Positions 1-6,866 of a stretch of DNA of 7,998 nt are shown one piece after another. Made by a program: the position numbers and the translations under genes. This DNA is from Bdellovibrionales bacterium (lineage in GTDB: Bacteria > Bdellovibrionota > Bacteriovoracia > Bacteriovoracales > Bacteriovoracaceae), in contig DAOVTR010000060.1 in assembly GCA_030633015.1 (NCBI GenBank), positions 1 to 7,998 of the forward strand. The letters are read 5' to 3'. How positions within the stretch are numbered: the stretch's first letter is position 1; each line of letters opens with the position of its first letter. Below the pieces are notes generated by a model. It was given only the letters and a program-made list of their open reading frames with translations, was not told the origin of the DNA and did not search any database.

Positions 1-11
1 ATAGGATTTCC

Positions 12-1553
12 TTATTTGAAAATATTTTTTCCTGAAAAGCTAGGATTAGGTTTTATATCCATTAGATATAATATAGTCGGAGAAATGTGATTTAATGCTT
101 GATGTTTTGCATCTTCATTTGTTTCAACCGAACAATTTTTTAGTTCAGGATGAACAATGCAGAAAGGAACTTTTGCTGCAGTATGAGCAGTATGTGGACT
201 TCCATCTTCATAAGTCATTTGATCGCTGTTGCCATGATCAGCAGTGATCAATACCGCAATTTTTTTCTCTTCACATATTCTAATAATTTTTTCAACACAT
301 CTGTCTACAGTTTCAATGGCCTTAATTGCAGCATCGTATTTGCCAGTATGTCCAACCATGTCTGGGTTGGCAAAGTTTACAGTATAAAAACTGGTCTCAT
401 CTTTTTTAATTTCTTCAATAAGTCTGTCACATACTTCTATTGCACTCATTTCTGGTTTTTTGTCATATGTAGGGACGTCTCTAGGAGATTCAATTAAAAC
501 TCTTTCCTCAAGAGGGAAGGGTTCTTTTTTTCCGCCATTAAAAAAATATGTAACATGAGCATATTTTTCTGTTTCAGCAATTTTAAATTGCTTTTTTCCC
601 AAGTTAGATAAGTATTCAGTGAGAGTTCCAGAGAGTGCTTCCTTATCAAACAGTATTGGTAGATCAAGTTCATCTTGTATATAGGGAGTCATACATAGGT
701 AGTGGCCAGGCAAAACAGGTCTTTTAAAATGTTTGAAATCTTTGAGATTAAAAGTTTGAGTTAGCTCTATTGCCCTATCTGGTCTGAAATTAATAAAAAA
801 GATGGAATCACCGTTTTGAATTTTCCCATCCTCATTAAAAAGCACAGGTTCAACAAACTCATCATAAATTTTTTGTTGATATTGAGATTGAATATACTCG
901 TAAGGATTTATTTGTTTTATATTTCCATTGCCAATAAGCATATTATAAACCGTTTCAATTTTTTCAAATCGTTTATCTCTATCCATTGCCTTAGCCCGAC
1001 CTGACATGGATGCAAAAGTATAGTTTTGAATTTTTTGAAGTTCTTTGACGTATGTATGTCCACAGTCTTGAGAAGTATCTCTTCCATCCATAAAAGCGTG
1101 AAAGTAAATATTAAGATCTTCATGCTTAGTAAGTATTTCAATTAATGATTTAATATGATTAATATGGGAATGAACTCCACCGTCAGATAGAAGTCCCATG
1201 AGATGAATTCTTTTAGTAGAATTTTTGGATTTTAAAATAAGCTCTTTCAGTTTATCCATGCCTTCTAAAGTATTAGTGGAAATTGCTTCATCAATTCTGA
1301 CTAGATCTTGTCTTACTGGTTTACCTGCACCAATGTTCATGTGACCGACTTCAGAGTTTCCCATTAACCCCTTTGGAAGCCCTACAAAAAGTCCTGAGCT
1401 TTCAATTTCTGTATAAGGGTAATTTTTAAACAACTGATCAAGAGTGGGAGTTTCAGCACCAATAACTGCATTTTTAGGGGAGTTTGGATTAATTCCAAAT
1501 CCATCCATTATCACTAGTAGTGATTTATCTGTTATGGCCTTGATTGATTTCAT
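12..1553 (-). CDS. gpmI: 2,3-bisphosphoglycerate-independent phosphoglycerate mutase
   Basis: This cytoplasmic glycolytic enzyme interconverts 3- and 2-phosphoglycerate through a phosphoserine intermediate and two metal ions, without needing 2,3-bisphosphoglycerate. It belongs to the alkaline-phosphatase superfamily. At 513 residues it has the usual full length. Visible signatures are the metal-binding MDGFG (Asp17), the catalytic-serine motif GNSEVGHMNIGAG (Ser67), SDGGVHSH (His128), DGRDT (Arg158, Asp159), GRAKAMDRD (Arg186, Arg192), NFRPDRA, the NPDMVGHTG metal site and TADHGNSD near the C terminus. The ATG start is supported by a strong GAGGAG ribosome site about 7 bases upstream. The gene is divergent from the lipoprotein gene at 1810. 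One oddity is Ala-Lys where many family members have two aromatics after SGR. The identification is secure. Confidence 0.98.
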   Translation of the reverse strand: MKSIKAITDKSLLVIMDGFGINPNSPKNAVIGAETPTLDQLFKNYPYTEIESSGLFVGLPKGLMGNSEVGHMNIGAGKPVRQDLVRIDEAISTNTLEGMDKLKELILKSKNSTKRIHLMGLLSDGGVHSHINHIKSLIEILTKHEDLNIYFHAFMDGRDTSQDCGHTYVKELQKIQNYTFASMSGRAKAMDRDKRFEKIETVYNMLIGNGNIKQINPYEYIQSQYQQKIYDEFVEPVLFNEDGKIQNGDSIFFINFRPDRAIELTQTFNLKDFKHFKRPVLPGHYLCMTPYIQDELDLPILFDKEALSGTLTEYLSNLGKKQFKIAETEKYAHVTYFFNGGKKEPFPLEERVLIESPRDVPTYDKKPEMSAIEVCDRLIEEIKKDETSFYTVNFANPDMVGHTGKYDAAIKAIETVDRCVEKIIRICEEKKIAVLITADHGNSDQMTYEDGSPHTAHTAAKVPFCIVHPELKNCSVETNEDAKHQALNHISPTILYLMDIKPNPSFSGKNIFK

Positions 1554-1597
1554 AATAACTCCTCTACAGTTCGGATATTTCTTAATATTTTTAAGTG

Positions 1598-1626
1598 ATT
1601 ATAGTGTTTATGTCCATTAAAGGTAA
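1598..1626 (-). promoter_or_regulatory. Candidate gpmI promoter
   Basis: On the minus strand a perfect TATAAT occupies 1598-1603, 44 bases before the gpmI ATG. That would give a leader of roughly 38 bases. The hexamer 17 bases upstream (1621-1626, TTACCT) is a poor -35 with three of six matches. Only the -10 is convincing, so transcription may need an activator or a different sigma factor. Confidence 0.4.
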
Positions 1627-1650
1627 TAACTCAATTTTTTAGGAATGTTT

Positions 1651-1697
1651 AGTGTCAATATTTTAGACAGATGTTTACCACTTAAATATTTGACACC
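1651..1697. repeat. Inverted pair of TTGACAC boxes in the divergent spacer
   Basis: GTGTCAA at 1652-1658 is matched by its exact reverse complement TTGACAC at 1690-1696. The similarity extends inward as an AT stretch if a one-base gap is allowed. The left box also overlaps a smaller imperfect palindrome, TGTC-N9-GACA (1653-1669). The pair sits between divergent genes, as expected of operator half-sites. Each box also contains a TTGACA pointing outward, but neither has a good -10 at normal spacing. Operator function is inferred. Confidence 0.4.
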
Positions 1698-1724
1698 ACT
1701 TTTAACAATTTAACCTATTGTAAT

Positions 1725-1745
1725 CATGCTGCAGTGCGCGGCATG
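1725..1745. other. GC-rich hairpin/imperfect palindrome upstream of the lipoprotein gene
   Basis: CATGCTGC (1725-1732) can pair with GCGGCATG (1738-1745) around a five-base loop, giving eight pairs including one G-T. It stands out sharply from the AT-rich surroundings. There is no T-run after it, so it is not an intrinsic terminator. It ends four bases before the candidate -35 of the lipoprotein promoter, where a repressor or activator site could sit. A structured small RNA is an alternative. Confidence 0.45.
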
Positions 1746-1749
1746 GTAA

Positions 1750-1779
1750 TTGCAAATAATATTAGTAGTTTAATATAAC
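1750..1779 (+). promoter_or_regulatory. Candidate promoter of the lipoprotein gene
   Basis: TTGCAA (1750-1755) and TATAAC (1774-1779) are separated by 18 bases and match the sigma-70 consensus at four and five of six positions. Initiation near 1786 would leave a leader of about 24 bases containing the GGAGAGG ribosome site (1799-1805). This is a plausible assignment from spacing and matches only. Confidence 0.45.
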
Positions 1780-1809
1780 TGAGATTTATTTATAATATGG
1801 AGAGGTACC

Positions 1810-2415
1810 ATGAAATTAGAAAAATTTTTTCAACCAGTTTTAGTTTTAGTGTTAGCGCTTTTGCTTTCAGCTTGTGGAAGTGATAACTCAACTACCGACA
1901 CTACAAGCTATAATCCTTCAACTACCAGTCAATCTGTTACTGATTTCGAGAGCTTTAAAACTAAAGTGATTGACGGTAATTTTATTGTTCAAGATCAAGA
2001 TAGTTTGGAACTTTGGTTTGAAGACTATATAGTTGATATAAATACTCAAGATAGTACTGAGTGGTGGATTTTTACTGTAAATTCTTCAATGAATTATAAC
2101 TATCAAAGACTTGGAATATTTTTCAGAGAGGAAAGTTATAACTATGTTGACCATAAAAATGGCCAATTTGATTCTGCCGTAGAGACAACTCATAAGCAGA
2201 TTTTAGATAAACTAAAAGCAATTATTGATAAGACTAAAAAATATGAGAAAGTTTATTTTCTGCAAGCTGCATATGATGTTACTACTACTGACGATAAAAT
2301 CTATAGAATAGACTTAAATAGTCCACTAGTTGCAAATCCAATTGCTTTTGAAGATAGAAGTGATCCAGAAGAATATAAGGGGTATAAGCAAATCCAACAA
2401 TATCCTTATTATTAA
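1810..2415 (+). CDS. Small lipoprotein of unknown function
   Basis: This 201-residue protein is predicted to be exported and lipid-anchored. The N terminus has a short charged stretch, a hydrophobic run (about residues 10-19) and the lipobox LSAC, with Cys22 as the modified residue. Gly at +2 rather than Asp favours the outer membrane if the host is Gram-negative. A Ser/Thr/Asn/Asp-rich linker covers residues 24-43. The rest is an acidic globular part with aromatic clusters (LELWFEDY, about residues 67-73, and EWWIF, 84-88) and no further cysteine. I recognise no family. The start is set by GGAGAGG about five bases upstream and by the signal sequence. It appears to be a single-gene transcript with its own promoter and a terminator at 2454-2477. 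Confidence 0.85.
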   Translation: MKLEKFFQPVLVLVLALLLSACGSDNSTTDTTSYNPSTTSQSVTDFESFKTKVIDGNFIVQDQDSLELWFEDYIVDINTQDSTEWWIFTVNSSMNYNYQRLGIFFREESYNYVDHKNGQFDSAVETTHKQILDKLKAIIDKTKKYEKVYFLQAAYDVTTTDDKIYRIDLNSPLVANPIAFEDRSDPEEYKGYKQIQQYPYY

Positions 2416-2453
2416 AAGTATATTAAATTAATAATTTAGCTTAACTTTTTTAT

Positions 2454-2477
2454 GGGCCCTCTGTATGAGGGTCTTTT
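2454..2477 (+). terminator. Intrinsic terminator after the lipoprotein gene
   Basis: GGCCCTC (2455-2461) pairs with GAGGGTC (2467-2473) around the loop TGTAT. The seven-pair stem includes one G-T and is followed directly by four T's (2474-2477) and more A/T. It lies 39 bases after the stop codon, so it ends the lipoprotein transcript and separates it from the next gene. Confidence 0.85.
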
Positions 2478-2586
2478 AAATTTTATCAATTATGTTAAAA
2501 ATATCAAATAGATAGCTAGTTGTTTTAAGTATAAAATGTTACAGTCATATCAAATATTATTAATAAATTTTCTGTATTAGGCAACA

Positions 2587-3405
2587 ATGGAACAAGGAGA
2601 GATATACAGAGAGATAAAAGTTTTTACAGATATTACCCATGGCAGCTCTGATTATGACAAAGATGAATTTTTTGTTATTGGAGAAAGTAGTAAGGAGTTT
2701 GCTCCTTTAAGGTATTTGAAAAAAAAACTGGACTCTCTTTCGGACGCGATAGATTTGCTTTCGATTGGTTTTGTATATGATTCTTATGAATTCTTAGGAA
2801 ACAGTTATTTTGCAGATTGGTATGAAAGGCAGTTTGGAAGAAAACTTCCTAGAAGAGTTGCTAAAAAAATTATTTTAATTCATCATCCAGATACAGGTTT
2901 CATTATTGATTCCATAGAAAGTGCTAATAAAGCTTATGAAAATCTAAGATTTCAACAAATTTTAGTAAATAGTAAAAATCTGCCAATTCAACTTGGTGAA
3001 TGGTATGCAAAATGTATTTTTGGACTTGTTCAAAATAAATCTACTTCTCAAAGAGGATTTGATTTTGTTTTAAATGGTAAGCGTATTGAGGTTAAAATTA
3101 GCTGGGGTGATTTTTCATCTCCTAAAGGGATAAAACTTAAAAAGTCACTTGTCGATTTAAGTGATCATTGCATAATAATGTATATTTCAAAGAATTTTTT
3201 GATTAGAGAGATTTGTTTTTTAGATTCAAGTTTTATATTGAGGAAATTTGCTGGAAAAGGGCATACTATTTTTCTTAAAGATTCTGATCTTTCTCACTAT
3301 TTTTTCAGCAGATCTACTCGTCATATTGATAAGGTCGTAAACAGTAGCGTTCTTTTAAAATTTTCCTCTCCAACTTTAGCAATGAAAATCGCTGAAAAAT
3401 TTTAG
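2587..3405 (+). CDS. Putative PD-(D/E)XK nuclease-like protein
   Basis: This is a soluble 272-residue protein with no signal peptide or membrane segment. The C-terminal half shows a pattern typical of restriction-endonuclease-fold nucleases: a helix with LGEWYA (Glu138), then GFD (Asp159), then a strand reading RIEVKI (Glu168, Lys170), giving E-x20-D-x8-E-x-K. In that superfamily these residues bind metal and cut phosphodiester bonds. The N-terminal half (about 1-130) is unrecognised. The ATG is fixed because an in-frame TAG lies two codons upstream and the next Met is near residue 198. The ribosome site is weak (TTAGG). It stands alone after a terminator, with no methyltransferase partner in view, so a restriction role is not supported. 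The fold assignment is inferred from motifs only. Confidence 0.7.
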   Translation: MEQGEIYREIKVFTDITHGSSDYDKDEFFVIGESSKEFAPLRYLKKKLDSLSDAIDLLSIGFVYDSYEFLGNSYFADWYERQFGRKLPRRVAKKIILIHHPDTGFIIDSIESANKAYENLRFQQILVNSKNLPIQLGEWYAKCIFGLVQNKSTSQRGFDFVLNGKRIEVKISWGDFSSPKGIKLKKSLVDLSDHCIIMYISKNFLIREICFLDSSFILRKFAGKGHTIFLKDSDLSHYFFSRSTRHIDKVVNSSVLLKFSSPTLAMKIAEKF

Positions 3406-3423
3406 TTTTTTCTGCTTGGTGCT

Positions 3424-3453
3424 TTGACTTTGTTAGTACAATCAATGTATTAA
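3424..3453 (+). promoter_or_regulatory. Candidate promoter of the ahcY operon
   Basis: TTGACT (3424-3429) and TATTAA (3448-3453) are 18 bases apart, matching consensus at five and four positions. Initiation near 3460 would give a leader of about 30 bases carrying AAGGGAG (3478-3484). That leader is too short and AT-rich for a SAH or SAM riboswitch. Confidence 0.45.
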
Positions 3454-3489
3454 TTTAATCTATTTTATTTAATTTTTAAGGGAGTATCT

Positions 3490-4794
3490 ATGTCAACAAA
3501 TGAAGATTATAAAGTTAAAGATATGTCATTAGCGGATTGGGGAAGAAAAGAGATAGTAATTGCTGAAAGTGAGATGCCCGGCCTCATGGCCCTTAGAAGA
3601 GATTATGGAAATTCAAAACCACTTAAAGGTGCAAGAATTGCTGGTTGTCTACATATGACTATTCAAACTGCTGTATTGATTGAAACTCTAGTAGAGCTTG
3701 GAGCAGATGTTAGATGGTCTTCATGTAATATTTTTTCAACAGAAGATCAGGCCGCAGCAGCTATTGCTGCAGCAGGAGTTCCTGTTTTTGCTTGGAAGGG
3801 TATGAATGAGGAGGAGTTTGATTGGTGCATTGAGCAGACTCTTACTTGGCCAGATGGAAGTGGGCTTAATATGATTTTAGATGATGGAGGAGATTTGACT
3901 GTAATGGTTCATGATAAATTTCCAGAGCTTTTAAAAGAGATCAGAGGTCTTTCAGAGGAGACGACTACTGGAGTTCATAGGCTTTATGATATGGTTGAGA
4001 AAGGAACTCTGGGAGTTCCAGCAATGAATGTTAATGATTCAGTAACAAAATCAAAATTTGATAATTTATATGGATGCCGAGAATCACTGATGGACGGAAT
4101 TAAACGTGCTACAGGTGTAATGGTTGCGGGAAAAGTTTGTATCGTTGCAGGATATGGGGATGTTGGAAAAGGATGCGCTCAAGCATTTAAAGGTCTTGGT
4201 GGAACAGTTATAATTACGGAAATTGATCCCATATGTGCTCTTCAGGCTTCAATGGAAGGCCATAGAGTTATGACAATGGATGAAGCAGCAAAAATTGGAG
4301 ACATTATTGTAACTGCAACTGGATGTTGTGATGTAATTAATAGTTCTCATATGGACAGTATGAAAGATGGAGCGATAGTATGTAACATTGGACATTTTGA
4401 TTCAGAAATAGAGGTTGCATATTTAAATGAGAGAAAAGATCTTGAAAAAATAGTTATAAAGCCTCAGGTCGATAAATATGTTTATCCTAATGGAAAAAGC
4501 ATTTTAGTTTTAGCTGAGGGACGGCTTGTAAATCTAGGGTGTGCTAATGGTCATCCATCTTTTGTAATGAGTAGTTCATTTACAAATCAAGTTATTGCTC
4601 AAATGGAGTTATGGGAAAATTCTTCAAAGTATGAAAAGAAGGTCTATATGCTTCCTAAAAGTCTTGATGAAAAAGTAGCTTATCTACATTTGGATAAACT
4701 AAATGTTAAACTTGATAAGTTAAATTCAAAGCAAGCCGAATATTTAGGCATAAAACAAGAGGGGCCATTTAAGCCAGATCATTATCGGTATTAG
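3490..4794 (+). CDS. ahcY: S-adenosylhomocysteine hydrolase (adenosylhomocysteinase)
   Basis: This NAD-dependent cytoplasmic enzyme splits S-adenosylhomocysteine into adenosine and homocysteine, relieving product inhibition of methyltransferases and feeding the methionine cycle. The substrate-domain motifs are [10 protein letters not shown] (His55, Thr57), Asn80, LDDGGDLT (Asp131), [12 protein letters not shown] (Glu156) and [18 protein letters not shown] (Lys187, Asp191, Asn192, Cys196). The Rossmann domain carries GYGDVGKG (221-228) and Glu244. The C-terminal tail KPDHYRY supplies Lys428 and Tyr432, which reach into the NAD site of the partner subunit. At 434 residues it is the short form. 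The roughly 40-residue insert found before SEETTTG in many bacterial enzymes is absent, as in the human enzyme. The gene has a good AAGGGAG ribosome site and heads a three-gene operon with rpiB and a membrane protein. Confidence 0.98.
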   Translation: MSTNEDYKVKDMSLADWGRKEIVIAESEMPGLMALRRDYGNSKPLKGARIAGCLHMTIQTAVLIETLVELGADVRWSSCNIFSTEDQAAAAIAAAGVPVFAWKGMNEEEFDWCIEQTLTWPDGSGLNMILDDGGDLTVMVHDKFPELLKEIRGLSEETTTGVHRLYDMVEKGTLGVPAMNVNDSVTKSKFDNLYGCRESLMDGIKRATGVMVAGKVCIVAGYGDVGKGCAQAFKGLGGTVIITEIDPICALQASMEGHRVMTMDEAAKIGDIIVTATGCCDVINSSHMDSMKDGAIVCNIGHFDSEIEVAYLNERKDLEKIVIKPQVDKYVYPNGKSILVLAEGRLVNLGCANGHPSFVMSSSFTNQVIAQMELWENSSKYEKKVYMLPKSLDEKVAYLHLDKLNVKLDKLNSKQAEYLGIKQEGPFKPDHYRY

Positions 4795-4795
4795 T

Positions 4796-5227
4796 ATGAA
4801 AATTTATATTGCTTCTGACCACGCAGCTTTTTTTGCTAAGAAAAAAATAATTAATAGATTTAAAAATGATTACGAGCTTATTGATCTAGGTCCTGAAAGT
4901 GATGAGCGGTGTGACTATCCTTATTATGCAAAAAAAGTTTGCATGGAAGTTCAAAAAAGTGAATGTTTAGGTATTTTACTTTGTGGTTCGGGAATAGGTA
5001 TGAGCATGTCTGCTAATCGATACAAAGGAATTAGGGCGTCACTGTGTCGGGATATTCAAGATGCTGAGCTTGCTAAATTACATAACAACGCAAATGTTTT
5101 ATGTCTTGGTGGAAGAGTTCAAAAGGAAGATTTGTTATACCTCATTATTGACAAATGGCTTCAAACCTCGTTTGAAGGTGGAAGACATGAAAAGAGAGTT
5201 GCTCTGTTTAATGATTTAGGAGAGTAA
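4796..5227 (+). CDS. rpiB: Ribose-5-phosphate isomerase B
   Basis: RpiB/LacAB-family enzyme that interconverts ribulose-5-phosphate and ribose-5-phosphate in the non-oxidative pentose phosphate pathway. Some relatives act on allose-6-phosphate. It has 143 residues, a normal length. Motifs seen are ASDHAAF (Asp8, His9), the catalytic-base loop LLCGSGIGMSMSANR (Cys63), HNNANVL (His96) and GGRHEKR (Arg130, Arg134) for phosphate binding. The usual Gly of SDHAG is Ala here. The ATG follows the ahcY stop by a single base and has no good ribosome site of its own, so translation is probably coupled to ahcY. No rpiA is in view. A functional link with ahcY, such as ribose from adenosine recycling, is only a guess. 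Confidence 0.95.
   Translation: MKIYIASDHAAFFAKKKIINRFKNDYELIDLGPESDERCDYPYYAKKVCMEVQKSECLGILLCGSGIGMSMSANRYKGIRASLCRDIQDAELAKLHNNANVLCLGGRVQKEDLLYLIIDKWLQTSFEGGRHEKRVALFNDLGE
5218..5224 (+). promoter_or_regulatory. Ribosome site supporting the GTG start at 5231
   Basis: AGGAGAG lies within the last codons of rpiB, directly before its TAA, and six bases ahead of a GTG. This supports GTG initiation of the membrane protein and co-expression with rpiB. Confidence 0.75.
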
Positions 5228-5230
5228 AAC

Positions 5231-5944
5231 GTGTTTAAATCTATTTCTAAAATAGAAAAAATAATATTTATCACTGTTTTCATTATTATTCTTATCGGTG
5301 TAATTATTTCGTGGTTAGAAACTAGTGAGCTTTTAAAAGATTTTTTTAAAGTCAAAGGGCACAGAAGTTTTTTCAAAGGTGTTTATGTTAAAGAGGATGG
5401 ACTGGTCGAATGGCTAACATTTCTTGCTCTTGTTTTTGGAGCATTTTTAAGTTTTTATAGAATTTATTTTTTAAGAAAATCCAGAGATATGTTTTTCTTG
5501 TTTTGCACATTTTGCTTAGGAGCACTGTTTGTATTTGGCGCTGGAGAGGAGATATCTTGGGGGCAGAGAATATTTGAAATTAAAAGTCCTCAGTTTTTTA
5601 TTGAAAATAATACTCAAAAAGAGACTAATTTTCATAACCTAATTATCTCTGGAGTCAGAATAAATAAATTGGTTTTTGGCCTTTTAACTTCAATTATTAT
5701 TATAAGTTATTTTTTAATAATTCCAATTTTATATAAAAAAATTAATCAGTTTAAAAAGATCATAGATTATTGTGCTATTCCTATTCCTAGAAATTTTCAT
5801 ATTTACTGCTATATTCTGTTGGCCGTAATGTATTTTATTACCAACTCAACTAAGAAGGGTGAGCTTTTAGAACTTGGCGGATGTTGGATATTTCTTATGA
5901 TGCTATATAACCCTTTTAATAAGAAAATTTATTTAAAATCTTAG
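5231..5944 (+). CDS. Polytopic membrane protein with EEISWGQR and FHNL motifs, function unknown
   Basis: This 237-residue inner-membrane protein has about six hydrophobic segments: roughly residues 11-28, 60-80, 87-104, 147-168, 189-204 and 216-228. The polar positions are unusual for a simple membrane anchor. They are EDGLVEW (55-61) at the start of the second segment, GAGEEISWGQRIF (103-115) after the third, TNFHNL (132-137) and KKGELLE (208-214). From memory, EDG-xx-EW followed by GEEISWGQR and a downstream Asn-x-His-Asn recurs in uncharacterised bacterial membrane proteins, but I cannot name the family. Paired Glu plus Arg and His near the membrane loosely recalls CPBP (CAAX-like) proteases, yet the spacing does not fit. 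The GTG start is 3 bp after the rpiB stop with a strong ribosome site, so it is the third gene of the ahcY operon. Confidence 0.85.
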   Translation: MFKSISKIEKIIFITVFIIILIGVIISWLETSELLKDFFKVKGHRSFFKGVYVKEDGLVEWLTFLALVFGAFLSFYRIYFLRKSRDMFFLFCTFCLGALFVFGAGEEISWGQRIFEIKSPQFFIENNTQKETNFHNLIISGVRINKLVFGLLTSIIIISYFLIIPILYKKINQFKKIIDYCAIPIPRNFHIYCYILLAVMYFITNSTKKGELLELGGCWIFLMMLYNPFNKKIYLKS

Positions 5945-5970
5945 TTACAATAAAAAATCTAAATTACTCA

Positions 5971-5993
5971 AGTTTAAAAGATGATATTAAACT
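5971..5993. repeat. Short AT-rich inverted repeat
   Basis: AGTTTAA (5971-5977) and TTAAACT (5987-5993) are perfect reverse complements nine bases apart, between the ahcY operon and the next gene. The stem is too weak and lacks a T-run for an intrinsic terminator. It could be an operator, or chance in AT-rich DNA. Confidence 0.3.
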
Positions 5994-5997
5994 AATA

Positions 5998-6026
5998 TTG
6001 TGTGTATATTTTGTCGAAGGTATAAC
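5998..6026 (+). promoter_or_regulatory. Weak candidate promoter before the secreted protein gene
   Basis: TTGTGT (5998-6003) and TATAAC (6021-6026) are 17 bases apart, matching three and five consensus positions. Initiation around 6033 would fall within the TTGGAGG ribosome site (6031-6037), which argues against it. A TATATT at 6005-6010 is an alternative -10. Confidence 0.25.
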
Positions 6027-6043
6027 TAGGTTGGAGGCAGTTT

Positions 6044-6865
6044 ATGAAAGCATTTTTATTTTTCTTATTATTTTTAAGTTTGGTCCTTGTTGCGGAGGAC
6101 AGTATCTTTAAAAAGAGTGAAGCTCTTGAAGATGGAGATATTTTAAAACGTCTAAATTCATACTTATTTCAAACAGAATTTAAGGCAGGAAAAACAGGTT
6201 TTTATTATAATGAAGATAGAATTATTAAGAGTATTGGAGATTTAAAAAAGGTAGCTACTGATAATTATGAAATATTTTCAAGTGAAGCTCGAAAATTAAG
6301 AATATATATTCAATATGAAAATATAAACAAAATTCCCAAAATAATAAAAAACGTAGTCGTTAATGATATGAGTTTTAGCCTGAATACATTTCATTTTTTT
6401 AAAGTTCGTAAGGATTATTATATCTCTGAAGTTAATTATTGCAAGACGCCCTTTAGTTTATTTTCAAAAAAAAATGATGATTATTCTCATTACTGTCACT
6501 ACGTAACGAAAAAAAGTTGTGATCTTATTTTAAGAAATACCAATAAAGATATTTCTAAGGCCATTGCTTTTTTAGAGAAAAAAGATGGAAAGCAAAAAAC
6601 CAAAGAGTACAAAGATATGATATTGAAAGTCTGTCCTAAAGACGAAGATACATATGAAAATGTAATGAACTTTAAAAAACTTTTTCCAGTTAAAGAAATT
6701 AAAAAGATAAAACTTGATCGAACTCTATTAGCTGGAATTTCAAGTGAAGAGTATGTAATTAGTACGCTATATTATTGTCAGGGTCTTAAACTGCGTGAAT
6801 CGACTTCAGCTCCAAAGACAAAAGATAAAAAAGTGGATAAAACTAAAAAAGTAAGATCTAAATGA
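6044..6865 (+). CDS. Secreted cysteine-containing protein of unknown function
   Basis: This 273-residue protein starts with a classic signal peptide: Lys2, a hydrophobic core at 4-16 and probable cleavage after Ala17. It has no lipobox, so a periplasmic or secreted location is inferred. The mature part has five cysteines (133, 151, 159, 197, 245), an odd number that would leave one unpaired if disulfides form. A charged helical stretch follows (about 165-222). The tail from about 253 is lysine-rich low complexity (TKDKK...KTKK). I recognise no family or catalytic motif. The ATG has a good TTGGAGG site seven bases... or fewer upstream (6031-6037). It lies 99 bases after the ahcY operon and ends one base before the convergent glycosyltransferase gene. 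Confidence 0.8.
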   Translation: MKAFLFFLLFLSLVLVAEDSIFKKSEALEDGDILKRLNSYLFQTEFKAGKTGFYYNEDRIIKSIGDLKKVATDNYEIFSSEARKLRIYIQYENINKIPKIIKNVVVNDMSFSLNTFHFFKVRKDYYISEVNYCKTPFSLFSKKNDDYSHYCHYVTKKSCDLILRNTNKDISKAIAFLEKKDGKQKTKEYKDMILKVCPKDEDTYENVMNFKKLFPVKEIKKIKLDRTLLAGISSEEYVISTLYYCQGLKLRESTSAPKTKDKKVDKTKKVRSK

Positions 6866-6866
6866 T

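Noticed and set aside
150..497. A 115-codon plus-strand reading frame
   Set aside because: It lies entirely antisense to gpmI, whose protein is clearly conserved, and its translation has no coherent domain.
1645..1713. A 22-codon plus-strand reading frame in the divergent spacer
   Set aside because: Its only ribosome-site-like bases (AGGA) touch the ATG with no spacing, it overlaps the inverted boxes, and the peptide has no recognisable feature.
1791..1796. Perfect TATAAT just before the lipoprotein gene
   Set aside because: Initiation from it would begin at or inside the ribosome site, leaving no usable leader. The upstream TTGCAA/TATAAC pair fits better.
3391..3415. AT hairpin across the stop of the nuclease-like gene followed by T-rich DNA
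   Set aside because: The stem is mostly A-T with a T-T mismatch and the T-run lies within the stem rather than after it, so it is not a convincing terminator.
3406..3489. Possible SAH or SAM riboswitch before ahcY
   Set aside because: The whole gap is only 84 bases, very AT-rich, and shows no stable paired elements or conserved riboswitch core.
5161..5376. A 71-codon minus-strand reading frame over the rpiB/membrane protein junction
   Set aside because: It is antisense to two well-supported genes and has no ribosome site or recognisable sequence.
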